Source of the DNA: Actinopolymorpha rutila
Lineage (GTDB): Bacteria; Actinomycetota; Actinomycetes; Propionibacteriales; Actinopolymorphaceae
DNA: 64,000 nt
Direction: 5' to 3'
Assembly: GCF_013407855.1 (NCBI RefSeq)
Contig: NZ_JACBZH010000001.1
Coordinates: 2,976,001 to 3,040,000, forward strand
Within the stretch, counting starts at the first letter, position 1, and every line of letters begins with the position of its first letter. The notes under the pieces are model-generated. The model was not told where the DNA came from. It did not search any database and worked only from the letters and a program-made list of their open reading frames with translations. Shown here in pieces: positions 18,666 to 26,653 of the stretch. The position numbers were made by a program, and so were the translations under genes.

Positions 18666-19408
18666 ACCTCACCCTGCGCATCTGGCGGCAGCGTTCCGCC
18701 GACGACAAGGGCGCCATGGTCACCTACCGGGTCGAGGACGTCAGCCCCGAGATGTCCTTCCTGGAGATGCTGGACATCCTCAACGAGGACCTCATCCTGC
18801 GTGGTGAGGAGCCGGTGGCCTTCGACCACGACTGCCGTGAGGGCATCTGCGGCGCGTGCGGCATGGTCATCAACGGCCAGGCGCACGGACCCGAACGCAC
18901 CACCACCTGCCAACTGCACATGCGCCACTTCAGCGACGGCGACACGATCGACGTGGAGCCCTGGCGGGCGTCGGCGTTCCCGGTGGTGAAGGACCTCGTG
19001 GTCGACCGCTCGGCGTTCGACCGGGTGATCCAGGCGGGCGGCTACATCACCGCGCCGACCGGCAGCGCGCCGGACGCGCACGCCACCGCGGTTCCCAAGG
19101 AGGCGGCCGACTACGCCTTCGAGCACGCGGAGTGCATCGGCTGTGGCGCCTGCGTGGCGGCCTGCCCGAACGGCTCGGCGATGTTGTTCACCAGCGCGAA
19201 GGTCAACCACCTCAACGCGCTGCCGCAGGGTGCTCCCGAACGTGAGGGCCGGGTCATGGACATGGTGTCGGCCATGGACGAGGAGGGCTTCGGCGGCTGC
19301 ACGAACGTCGGCGCCTGCACCTCGGCCTGTCCGAAGGGGATTCCGCTGCAGAGCATCGCCGACATGAACCGCGAGTTCCTGCGGGCCTCTACCAGACGCC
19401 GCCGCTGA
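18662..19408 (+). CDS. sdhB: Succinate dehydrogenase iron-sulfur subunit
   Basis: A 248-residue subunit with an N-terminal 2Fe-2S ferredoxin domain ([16 protein letters not shown] and a later Cys in TTTCQLHM) and a C-terminal helical domain whose cysteine motifs [14 protein letters not shown] and [14 protein letters not shown] ligate 4Fe-4S and 3Fe-4S clusters. It carries electrons from FAD to the haem/quinone subunit. ATG 18662 overlaps the sdhA stop in an ATGA arrangement, which indicates coupled translation. A strong hairpin ends the operon. Confidence 0.96.
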
Positions 19409-19424
19409 TCCTCCCGTAGTCGAT

Positions 19425-19461
19425 GTCAAGGCGCCGCGGAAGCTGTCAGCGGCGCCTTGAC
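19425..19461. terminator. Bidirectional hairpin after sdhB
   Basis: Perfect 13-base arms (19425-19437 and 19449-19461) with an 11-base loop lie between the convergent sdhB and ArsR genes. No U-tract is present. Confidence 0.7.
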
Positions 19462-19477
19462 GTGTGCGAGAAGGCGT

Positions 19478-19843
19478 TCACGAACTGCCTCCCCGTTCGT
19501 CGTCGTGCCCGGTGTCAGGCCCGCTGTCGTGCCCGGTGTCGGGCATCGTGTCGAGGTGGCGTTCGAGCGCGTCGAGGTGGTGCTCCCACAGCCGGCGGTA
19601 GGGCGCCAGCCAGGCGTCCACCTCGGCCAGGGGTTCGGGCCGGATCTCGTACCACCGGCGTTGCGCGTCCTGGCGGACCCGGACGAACCCGCTGTCGCGC
19701 AGCACCCGCAGGTGCTTGGACGTGCCGGGCTGGCTCAGCCGCAGGTGGTCCACCAGCTCGCCCACCGACCGCGGGCGTTCCAGCAGCAGGTCCAGGATGC
19801 GCCGTCGGGTGGGCTCGGCCAGCACCTCGAAGCTCGTCGCCAT
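19478..19843 (-). CDS. ArsR family winged-helix regulator
   Basis: A 121-residue regulator beginning MATSFEVLAEPTRRRILDLLLERPRSVGELVDHL, with the recognition helix in SQPGTSKHLRVLRDSGFV. It belongs to the ArsR/SdpR branch that often controls START/AHSA1-domain or transport genes; there are no metal-binding Cys motifs. The tail (about 100-121) is Asp/His/Gly-rich. ATG 19843 gives the normal N-terminus, and in-frame codons upstream lack family similarity. A GGTTATATAG half-site on the minus strand just before the start resembles autoregulatory ArsR sites. No obvious target gene is adjacent. Confidence 0.88.
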   Translation of the reverse strand: MATSFEVLAEPTRRRILDLLLERPRSVGELVDHLRLSQPGTSKHLRVLRDSGFVRVRQDAQRRWYEIRPEPLAEVDAWLAPYRRLWEHHLDALERHLDTMPDTGHDSGPDTGHDDERGGSS

Positions 19844-20054
19844 GCAGCTATATAACCACTCGGGCATGTACGCCGCAACCGCCACCGCGAGGACGCCACA
19901 CCCTACGGCGAGGACGCCCTCCGGTCGGTACGCCGAGGGCCGGATCGCGAACACCGAGCGCTGGCCCCACGCGGCGACGATGTGGCGGAGCGATGTGGCA
20001 GGGCGATGTGCCAGCATGGGCCGACCCCTTCACAGGAAGCTCGAGGAGGAACCA

Positions 20055-20585
20055 GTGCCCGATCCGCGCGTGCGGCGTGTCCGCCGGTCCGACGTCGACG
20101 CGGTGGTGAAACTGGTGCACGAGCTCGCCGCGTACGAACGCGCCTCGGACGACTGCACGCTCACTTCCGAGGACCTCGAGGCAGCCCTGTTCGGTGGTCA
20201 GGCCGGCGGTCACGCCGACTCGGGCGCACTACCGTCGGACGACGCGCGGCCGGCGTTGTTCGCGCACGTCGCCGAGGTGGCTGGCGAGGTCGTCGGCTGT
20301 GCCCTGTGGTTCCTGAACTTCTCCACCTGGCGGGGCACGCACGGCATCTACCTCGAGGACCTCTTCGTCCGGCCGCAGCATCGGCAGGCAGGCCTGGGCA
20401 AGGCGCTGTTGACAGCGCTCGCGGAGGAGTGCGTGCGGCGCGGCTACGCCCGGCTGGAGTGGTCCGTGCTGGACTGGAACGAGCCGTCGATCGGCTTCTA
20501 TCGTTCCCTCGGCGCCGTGCCCATGGAGGAGTGGACGGTGTTCCGGCTGACCGACGACGCGCTGACGGTGCTCGGCGGCGGCTGA
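20055..20585 (+). CDS. GNAT family N-acetyltransferase (SSAT-like)
   Basis: A 176-residue acetyl-CoA-dependent N-acetyltransferase. The acetyl-CoA loop is visible as LFVRPQHRQAGLGKALLTALAEE (about 105-127), followed by LEWSVLDWNEPSIGFYRSLGAVPMEEWTVFRL, which resembles spermidine/spermine and diamine acetyltransferases. The substrate is unproven. GTG 20055 has a GAGGAGGA ribosome site four bases upstream. Its last 88 bases overlap the convergent AraC-family gene. Confidence 0.88.
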   Translation: MPDPRVRRVRRSDVDAVVKLVHELAAYERASDDCTLTSEDLEAALFGGQAGGHADSGALPSDDARPALFAHVAEVAGEVVGCALWFLNFSTWRGTHGIYLEDLFVRPQHRQAGLGKALLTALAEECVRRGYARLEWSVLDWNEPSIGFYRSLGAVPMEEWTVFRLTDDALTVLGGG

Positions 20586-21502
20586 CGCGCCTCGTCGTGC
20601 CGGCGGCGGTAGGCGCCGGGTGGCTCCCCACATGCGGCGGTGAAGCAGGAGTAGAACCTGCTCTGCGAGCCGAAACCCGCGGCGTGGGCGATCTCGGCCA
20701 TGCCCGCCCCGGTGGTGAGCAGCAGACGCTGCGCCTCCGCCACCCGGCACTGGGTGAGGTAGGCGCCCAGCGTGGTGCCGACGACGTTCCGGAACACCCC
20801 CATCGCGTGGTGGGGATGAACGTGCACGGCGGCGGCGACGTCGGCGACCGTGAGCGGGTCGCGGAAGCGCTCGGCGATGAACCTCGCCATCGTCGCGGCT
20901 CGCTCCACGGCTGACTCGCCTCCGGGTACCGCGTCGGCATGAGCGACCGTCTCGACGGGGCTGGCGCCCCGCGCCAGCCGGCGGATCCAGGCCTGGATCT
21001 CCAGCAGGGCGATGTCCCGCAGGTCCGGGTCGCCGGTGGACAGGTCGGCCGACCAGCGCCCGAAGCCGCTCGCGTCCAGGGTGCCGGCGCTGGTCGCCGC
21101 GACCAGTGGCTGTCCCTGCAGCAACCGGCCGACCAGGCCGTCGGTCAGCCCCCAGCGCAGGAAGCGGTCCAGCGGAATGGTGATCCAGTGCACCCGGGTG
21201 TGTGCGGGCGCGTGCACCAACTGGTGGGGGACCGCCGCCCAGAACGCCGCGGCCGTACCCGGTGCGATCTCCACCGGCACACCGCCGAAGAGGTACGTCA
21301 GCGCTCCGCCCTCGGCGAGGTTGACCTCGATGTCGTCGTGGCGGTGGGCGCACTCCATCACCGACGAGAGCCCGCTCCAGCAGGCCAGCCCGATGTGTTC
21401 GTCCACCGGCAGGTCGATGCCCGGCCCGGTCGCGGCAGCACGCCGCGCACGCGTACGCGCGTGCGGCGGGGTGACGCCAGGAGAACGTACGGAGGAGATC
21501 AC
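20498..21502 (-). CDS. AraC family transcriptional regulator
   Basis: A 334-residue regulator with an N-terminal cupin-like ligand domain (about 25-170; HRHDDIEVNLAEGGALTYLFGG) and a C-terminal double helix-turn-helix (about 220-310; LTVADVAAAVHVHPHHAMGVFR and AEIAHAAGFGSQSRFYSCFTAACGEPPGAYRR). GTG 21502 is preferred because a minus-strand TACGGT lies six bases upstream; GTG 21535 is an in-frame alternative. The C-terminal 30 residues overlap the acetyltransferase gene on the opposite strand. It is divergent from nothing obvious; the ABC transporter lies downstream on the same strand, 62 bases past a region with no gene, so regulation of that importer is possible but unproven. Confidence 0.88.
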   Translation of the reverse strand: MISSVRSPGVTPPHARTRARRAAATGPGIDLPVDEHIGLACWSGLSSVMECAHRHDDIEVNLAEGGALTYLFGGVPVEIAPGTAAAFWAAVPHQLVHAPAHTRVHWITIPLDRFLRWGLTDGLVGRLLQGQPLVAATSAGTLDASGFGRWSADLSTGDPDLRDIALLEIQAWIRRLARGASPVETVAHADAVPGGESAVERAATMARFIAERFRDPLTVADVAAAVHVHPHHAMGVFRNVVGTTLGAYLTQCRVAEAQRLLLTTGAGMAEIAHAAGFGSQSRFYSCFTAACGEPPGAYRRRHDEARQPPPSTVSASSVSRNTVHSSMGTAPRER

Positions 21503-21508
21503 CGCGCC

Positions 21509-21527
21509 ACCGTAACCCCACGGGGTA
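21509..21527 (-). promoter_or_regulatory. Promoter -10 box and dyad of AraC-family gene
   Basis: On the minus strand TACGGT (21514-21509) is six bases from GTG 21502. Directly upstream the ACCCC-N2-GGGGT dyad (21515-21526) touches the box and could be an operator. Confidence 0.35.
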
Positions 21528-21563
21528 GGGGTCACGGCGGCGCGGAACCTGTTTCCTGCCTGG

Positions 21564-22382
21564 CTACTTGACCGCCCCGGCCAGCATCCCGGCGATGAAG
21601 TGTCGCTGCAGGAACAGATAGACGATCACGACCGGCGCGGCGACGATCGTCGCCCCGGCGGCCAGCAGGGAGAACTGCGAGGTGTGCTGGCCCTGGAAGA
21701 ACGCCAGGCCCAGCGGTGCGGTGCGGAGATTCTCGCTGGTGATCATCACCAGTGGCATCAGGAACTCGTTCCACGTCCACATGAACACGAGCATCGCCAT
21801 CGTCAGCAGCGCCGGCCGGCTGATCGGCACCAGGATCCGCCACAGCACCGACCACCTGGTGGCGCCGTCCAGCTTGGCCGCCTCGATCAGGCTGGTCGGG
21901 ATGCCGCGGAAGAACGACCGCATCCAGAACGTGCAGAACGCCAGCGACTGGGCGACCTGGGGGAAGATCAGCGCCCAGTAGGTGTCGGTGAGCCCGATGC
22001 CGCGCAGGTCGTAGTACAGCGGGATGATCAGCGCCTCGCTCGGCACCATCAGGCCGAGCAGGAGGACGTAGAACAACACCGACTGCCCCCGGAAACGCAT
22101 GGTGGCGAAGGCGTATCCGGCCAGCACGGCGAGGATCGCGGAGATCACCACCACGCTCACCGTGACGAGCACGCTGGAGCGCATGTAGGTGCCGAAGTGC
22201 CCCTCGTTCCACGCGGTCAGGAAGTTCTCGAAGTGCGGCGAGGTGGGGAACGACAACGACGCCGACGACTCAGACGGGTCGGTCAGCGCCGAGGTGAGTA
22301 CCCCGAGCAACGGAAACAACGCGATGATCGCGAAGACCCCGAGGATGAGGTAGTTCAGTGTGGCTTCCCGCTTGGAGATCAC
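21564..22382 (-). CDS. Carbohydrate ABC transporter permease (MalG-like)
   Basis: A 272-residue inner-membrane permease of the CUT1 family with six hydrophobic segments and the EAA cytosolic loop EAAKLDGATRWSVLWRILVPISRPAL (about 180-205), which docks on the ATPase. GTG 22382 overlaps the stop of the upstream permease by four bases, so translation is coupled. It ends with the typical FIAGMLAGAVK C-terminus. No ATP-binding subunit is encoded here; such systems usually borrow a shared MsiK-type ATPase. Confidence 0.93.
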   Translation of the reverse strand: MISKREATLNYLILGVFAIIALFPLLGVLTSALTDPSESSASLSFPTSPHFENFLTAWNEGHFGTYMRSSVLVTVSVVVISAILAVLAGYAFATMRFRGQSVLFYVLLLGLMVPSEALIIPLYYDLRGIGLTDTYWALIFPQVAQSLAFCTFWMRSFFRGIPTSLIEAAKLDGATRWSVLWRILVPISRPALLTMAMLVFMWTWNEFLMPLVMITSENLRTAPLGLAFFQGQHTSQFSLLAAGATIVAAPVVIVYLFLQRHFIAGMLAGAVK

Positions 22383-23323
22383 GCGCGCTCCCCGGGGTCG
22401 ATCCGCTGGATCAGGGTGGTGACGATCAGGATGACGACCGTCAGCAGGATGCCGACGGCGCACGCCGAACCGACCTGGTTGAGGTCGAAGGCGCGGTGGT
22501 AGACCTCGAAGCCGGGCACGGTCGTGGACGTGCCGGGTCCGCCGCGGGTGGCGACGAAGATGAGGTCGAAGCTCTTCAGGCCGGCGACCACGGTGAGCGT
22601 CATCGCCACCGCGATCTGCGGGCGCAGGCCGGGCAGCGTGACCGCGAAGAACTCCCGGATCGCGCCGGCGCCGTCCAGCCGGGCGGCCTCGTACAACTCC
22701 GGCTCGATCTGGGACACCCCGGCCAGGAACAGCACCAGGCACAGGCCGATCTCGATCCAGGTGCCGATCAGCCCCACCGCGGGCAGCGCCCAGGAGAAGT
22801 CACCCAGCCAGGGCCGGGCCACCGCGTCCAGGCCGACCAGGGACAGCGCCTTGTTGAGCACGCCGTCCGGTGCGTAGATCGCCGTCCAGGTGGTGGCCAC
22901 CACGACCGACGCGACCACCTGGGGAAGAAAGATGACGACCCGGAAGAACGACAGCCGCTTCAGCTTCGTCGCGTGCGTCATCACCCCGGTCAGCAGCAAC
23001 GCCAGCAGAATCGGGATGACGGCGTAGAAGACGATCAGCACCGCGGAGTGCGTGAACGCCTTGCGCAACATGGGATCGCCGATGGCGCTGGTGTAGTTGC
23101 CCACGCCCACCCACGTGGCCGGCGTCAGGCCGTCCCAGTCGTACAGCGAGATCCACACACCGTGCAGCAGCGGGTAGAGCAGGAAGATCCCGAACACCAC
23201 GTACGCCGGAATGAGGTAGAGGTATGCGGCCCGCTCCGAGCGGTCCCTGGACTTCTTCTTCTTGGCGGTGGGCGCGCCCTTGGGAGCGCCCACCGCCGTC
23301 GTCGTCGTCATCTGTGCGGACAC
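22379..23323 (-). CDS. Sugar ABC transporter permease (MalF-like)
   Basis: A 314-residue CUT1 permease. A cytosolic lysine-rich N-terminus (KKKKSRDRSER) leads into six membrane segments. The EAA loop is ELYEAARLDGAGAIREFFAVTLPGLRP (about 210-235). It pairs with the downstream permease to form the channel. The start is GTG 23323 or ATG 23311; neither has a strong ribosome site. It follows the solute-binding protein gene by 37 bases in the operon kinase, binding protein, permease, permease. Confidence 0.93.
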   Translation of the reverse strand: MSAQMTTTTAVGAPKGAPTAKKKKSRDRSERAAYLYLIPAYVVFGIFLLYPLLHGVWISLYDWDGLTPATWVGVGNYTSAIGDPMLRKAFTHSAVLIVFYAVIPILLALLLTGVMTHATKLKRLSFFRVVIFLPQVVASVVVATTWTAIYAPDGVLNKALSLVGLDAVARPWLGDFSWALPAVGLIGTWIEIGLCLVLFLAGVSQIEPELYEAARLDGAGAIREFFAVTLPGLRPQIAVAMTLTVVAGLKSFDLIFVATRGGPGTSTTVPGFEVYHRAFDLNQVGSACAVGILLTVVILIVTTLIQRIDPGERA

Positions 23324-23360
23324 CAGTGAGTACGGTCCTTACGGTGGATTACTCGGCGGA

Positions 23361-24746
23361 CTACTTCGACTGCTTCTGCTTGAACGCGTCGTAGTCGGAG
23401 TCGAGGCTGCCGGTGAACTGCTTCACGTTCTGCTTCCCACCCAGCAGCTGCTGCAGGTTGGAGGTCAGCGTGTCGTAGAACGTCGGCGTGGTGTAGTCGA
23501 GGTACGGGACCAGACCGTCGTTCTCGCTGATCTTCTTCCACCCCGAGAAGATGTCGGCTGTCAGCGTGCCGGCCTTGGGCTGGTAGTTCGGCGGTGCCAC
23601 GGCCGGCAGGTTGCCGGTCTGGGCGAGCACGTCGTCGGCGTGGGCGTTGCTGATGAAGTTGATGTACGCCGCGGCCACGTCGGGCTTCTTCGCCTTGGAG
23701 GTGACCGCCCACGCGAGGCCCTCACCGCCTTCGGTGACGCTGGGCTGACCGGCCTTGACCGAGGGCGGGTTCATGAAGCCGACGTTGGACCCCATGGCCT
23801 TCTCCAACTCGGCCAGGCGCCAGGTGCCGTCGATGCGGAAGACGCCCTGTCCCTTGGCGAAGTTCGCCGAGGCGGCGTCGCCGCTCAGGCCGTTGAAGCC
23901 CGGCGACAGGTACCCCTTCTTCGCCCAGCTCTGCACGGTCTCCGCCGCCTTGCTGGTGCCGGCGTCGGACCACTCGCCGCCCTTGGACGTCACGAGGTTT
24001 CGCACCGCCTGCTTGCCCGCGGTGGCCGCCTGCACGACACCGAACAGGTGGATCGACGGCGACTTGTCGGACGTGCCGAACTGAATCGGCAACAGGCCCT
24101 TCGCCTTGGCCTTCGGCAGCGCGGCCTCGAAGTCCGCCCAGGTCTTCGGAGCGGCGATGCCGGCCTGCTTCAGCAGCTTCTTGTTGTAGTAGATGCCGAC
24201 GATCTCACCGGTCTGGGAGACGCCGTAGAGGCTGCCGGTCTGCCAGTCCTTGCCGTTGGTGGAGAACTTGTTCAGGTCCAGCAGCTGCTTGGGGAACTTC
24301 TGGTCCCACTTGTAGACCTTGTTGTACTGGTCGAGCGGGGTGAGCAAGCCGGCCTTGACGAAGGCTCCCATGTCCGGGTAGCCCTGGTTCGCCTGCACGA
24401 CGTCGGGCGGGTTGTCACCGGACAGTGCGAGCTTCAACGTCGTCTTGGTGTCGTTCAGCGTGCGCGACACCCGGTTGATCTTGACGTTGGGGTACTTCTT
24501 CTCGAACTCCTGGTTGAGCTTGACCATCGCGTCGTTGGCTCCGCCGGAGGTGTTGATGTCCCACACCGTCAAGCTGACCTTGCCGGCCTTCGCCGGGTCG
24601 GTGGCGATCTTGCTGCTGGGCTTGACCGACGGCCCGTTGGAGTCGCTGGTGCTGCCGCCCGGAGCGCAGGCGGCGGCAAGGAGGATCGGCACCGTCGCCA
24701 GACCGACGCCCACGCGGGCGAGGATCCTGTTACGAGAACTGCTCAT
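23361..24746 (-). CDS. Extracellular sugar-binding lipoprotein of ABC transporter
   Basis: A 461-residue family 1 solute-binding protein. The signal peptide (about 1-27) ends in the lipobox LLAAACAPGG, so the mature protein is anchored through the lipidated Cys. The mature part starts with a short Ser/Thr linker, then two lobes (VSLTVWDINTSGGANDAMVKL onward). It delivers a sugar, probably an oligosaccharide or glycoside, to the two permeases. ATG 24746 has AAGAAGGTG upstream. The gene starts 23 bases after the stop of the PfkB kinase. The substrate is inferred only from neighbours. Confidence 0.92.
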   Translation of the reverse strand: MSSSRNRILARVGVGLATVPILLAAACAPGGSTSDSNGPSVKPSSKIATDPAKAGKVSLTVWDINTSGGANDAMVKLNQEFEKKYPNVKINRVSRTLNDTKTTLKLALSGDNPPDVVQANQGYPDMGAFVKAGLLTPLDQYNKVYKWDQKFPKQLLDLNKFSTNGKDWQTGSLYGVSQTGEIVGIYYNKKLLKQAGIAAPKTWADFEAALPKAKAKGLLPIQFGTSDKSPSIHLFGVVQAATAGKQAVRNLVTSKGGEWSDAGTSKAAETVQSWAKKGYLSPGFNGLSGDAASANFAKGQGVFRIDGTWRLAELEKAMGSNVGFMNPPSVKAGQPSVTEGGEGLAWAVTSKAKKPDVAAAYINFISNAHADDVLAQTGNLPAVAPPNYQPKAGTLTADIFSGWKKISENDGLVPYLDYTTPTFYDTLTSNLQQLLGGKQNVKQFTGSLDSDYDAFKQKQSK

Positions 24747-24769
24747 CAACACACCTTCTTGCTGGATTG

Positions 24770-25771
24770 TTATGAGGTCGAGCGGCGTCGAGCCAGCTCG
24801 GGTCCCAGGAAGCCGAAGGCAGCGCCTTGTGTCGGCTGGTCGGTTGCGTCGAACCAGGCGCCGAGGTCGTCCCATGTCGGCGCGCTCACCGCTCCGCCCA
24901 GGCCGCGTACGGACTGGCCGGCGCAGAGATTTGCAAAGAGTAACCGCTGTCGCAGTGGCCATCCGGCCAGGGTGGCGTAGGTGAATCCGGCGAAGAACGT
25001 GTCGCCCGCACCGGTCGGGTCCGCCGCCTGGGTCGCGACGGCCGGTGCGGTCACGAACTCACCGGACGTACCGTCGACCGCGAGTGCGCCCCGGTTACCG
25101 TCGGTCACCACCACCAGGGGTACCCGCTCGGCGAGCCGGCGGATGGCGCCGTTGGCTGAGTCGGTGCGGGTGTAGGCCATGGCTTCGGTGGTGTTGCAGA
25201 CGAACGCGTCGAACTGCGCGAGGCTATCAAGCACAGCTGCGGACCACCGGCCGCTCGGATCCCAGCCGACGCCGCCGAAGAGCAGCGTCCCTTCCGCGCG
25301 CAGGTGACGCGCCCAGTCGGGGATGCCGGCCTCCAGGCCCACCTGCGCGGCCCGGGCACGGGGAAGCCGCTCGGGAGTGAGCATCGTCTCACCGGGCCAG
25401 GTGGGTTCGCCGTGGCTGAGGAAGCGCCGGTCGCCGTCGAGGGCGACGGAGACGGTGAGCGTCGTCTGCACGTCGGGAGAACGGGAGGTCCAGCGCAGGT
25501 CGAGGTTGCCGACCTGGTGAAGGGTCTGCCACAGATGGTCACCGAACAGATCGGTGCCGACCTCGCCGGCCAGGCCGGTCCGCAAGCCCAGCCGGGCAGC
25601 GGCCACGGCGCGGTTGGCCACGCCGCCGGGGGAGACGGCGCGCTCCTTGGCCCAGACCTCCGCGCCCGCCGCGGGCATGGCGTCCATCCCCGCGAGCACG
25701 AGGTCGAAGAACAGCGTGCCAACACAGAAGAGGTCGACCTCGGGGCGCTCGAAAGCCTCGCCGTTCCTCAC
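24770..25771 (-). CDS. PfkB family carbohydrate kinase
   Basis: A 333-residue ribokinase-fold sugar kinase. The N-terminal PfkB signature is SPGGVANRAVAAARLG, and the C-terminal signature with catalytic Asp is DPTGAGDTFFAGFTYA (about 252-267). It phosphorylates a sugar hydroxyl with ATP. It is the first gene of the ABC importer operon, so it may act on the imported sugar. GTG 25771 has GGAGG seven bases upstream (25779-25783). The operon is divergent from the DeoR gene and shares the repeat-rich intergenic region. Substrate specificity cannot be read from the sequence. Confidence 0.9.
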   Translation of the reverse strand: MRNGEAFERPEVDLFCVGTLFFDLVLAGMDAMPAAGAEVWAKERAVSPGGVANRAVAAARLGLRTGLAGEVGTDLFGDHLWQTLHQVGNLDLRWTSRSPDVQTTLTVSVALDGDRRFLSHGEPTWPGETMLTPERLPRARAAQVGLEAGIPDWARHLRAEGTLLFGGVGWDPSGRWSAAVLDSLAQFDAFVCNTTEAMAYTRTDSANGAIRRLAERVPLVVVTDGNRGALAVDGTSGEFVTAPAVATQAADPTGAGDTFFAGFTYATLAGWPLRQRLLFANLCAGQSVRGLGGAVSAPTWDDLGAWFDATDQPTQGAAFGFLGPELARRRSTS

Positions 25772-25785
25772 CGATACGCCTCCAG

Positions 25786-25863
25786 TCGCTCACTTCTGTG
25801 CAGCGAGTGTGCTTCAGGTGAGCGAGTTTGACAAGTAGTGGATGACCCTGAGCGGGTTTGCCG
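25786..25863. promoter_or_regulatory. TGAGCGA repeat cluster, candidate DeoR operators
   Basis: TGAGCGAGTTTGACA (25819-25833) and TGAGCGGGTTTGCCG (25849-25863) are direct repeats 30 bases apart, about three helical turns. A third copy is inverted, TCGCTCACTT (25786-25795). The sites lie between the divergent kinase operon and the DeoR-type gene and cover both promoter regions. DeoR regulators often bind repeated half-sites and loop DNA. Confidence 0.55.
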
Positions 25864-25864
25864 G

Positions 25865-25870
25865 TACGAT
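25865..25870 (+). promoter_or_regulatory. -10 box (TACGAT) of DeoR-family gene
   Basis: TACGAT lies six bases before GTG 25877 and next to a TGAGCG repeat, indicating a leaderless, autoregulated message. Confidence 0.5.
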
Positions 25871-25876
25871 CGCCGC

Positions 25877-26653
25877 GTGCTGCAGCGCGAAAGAGACCGC
25901 CGGATCATCCGCGCCCTACGTGTTCGGGGCACGGCGTCGGCTGCCGAGCTCGCCGGCCTGCTGGGTGTCAGCGCGGCCACGATCCGTCGCGACCTACAGC
26001 GGCTGGACCGCGACGGCGCGCTCACCAGGGTCTACGGCGGCGCCGTCCTGGACGGCGGCAGGGTGCTCGACGACGGCACCGTGGAGGCGCCGTTCGAGGT
26101 GAGCGAGGACGCGGAGGGCCGGGCCAAGGACTCACTGGCCGCCCTCGCGGTCGCGGAGCTCGTCCGCGACGGCGACGTCCTGCTGCTGGACATCGGCACC
26201 ACGACGCTGCGGGTGGCGCGCCACCTGCGGGAGCGGGATGTGACCGTCATCACCAGCAGCATCGCGGTCTTCGACGAACTGCGTGACGACCCCAAGGTCG
26301 AGCTGGTGCTGCTCGGTGGCGTGGTCCGCCGGCACTACCGCTCCCTGGTCGGCACGCTCACCGAGTCCGCGCTCGCCCAGGTGAGTGCGGACCGGCTGTT
26401 CCTGTCCTGCACGGGCATCCGCCGGGACGGCCAGGTGCTGGACAACATGCAGGTGGAGGCGGCCGGCAAGCAGGCCATGATCGCCGCGGCGGAGTCGGTC
26501 GTCCTGGTGGCGCCGCCGTCGAAGTTCCCCGGCAAGGGGTCCTTGCGCATCTGCGGGCTGGCAGACATCGACGTCCTCGTCACCAACGAGGACGCGGACC
26601 AAGAAACAGTGGAGATCTGCCGGCAGGCAGGTGGAGAGGTGCTCACATCGTGA
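25877..26653 (+). CDS. DeoR/GlpR family sugar-responsive regulator
   Basis: A 258-residue regulator with an N-terminal DeoR helix-turn-helix (residues 1-57; RGTASAAELAGLLGVSAATIRRDLQRLDRDGALTRVYGGAV) and a C-terminal sugar-phosphate-sensing domain (about 75-230; LLDIGTTTLRVARHL and DRLFLSCTGIR). Such proteins usually derepress when a phosphorylated sugar accumulates. It is divergent from the PfkB/ABC operon, and its stop overlaps the GH4 gene start by four bases. It therefore likely controls both. The GTG start is supported by the -10 spacing. Confidence 0.92.
   Translation: MLQRERDRRIIRALRVRGTASAAELAGLLGVSAATIRRDLQRLDRDGALTRVYGGAVLDGGRVLDDGTVEAPFEVSEDAEGRAKDSLAALAVAELVRDGDVLLLDIGTTTLRVARHLRERDVTVITSSIAVFDELRDDPKVELVLLGGVVRRHYRSLVGTLTESALAQVSADRLFLSCTGIRRDGQVLDNMQVEAAGKQAMIAAAESVVLVAPPSKFPGKGSLRICGLADIDVLVTNEDADQETVEICRQAGGEVLTS

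Noticed and set aside
25828..25833. TTGACA as a -35 box for the DeoR gene
   Set aside because: It is 31 bases from the TACGAT -10 box, too far for a normal promoter; it is part of the direct repeat instead.
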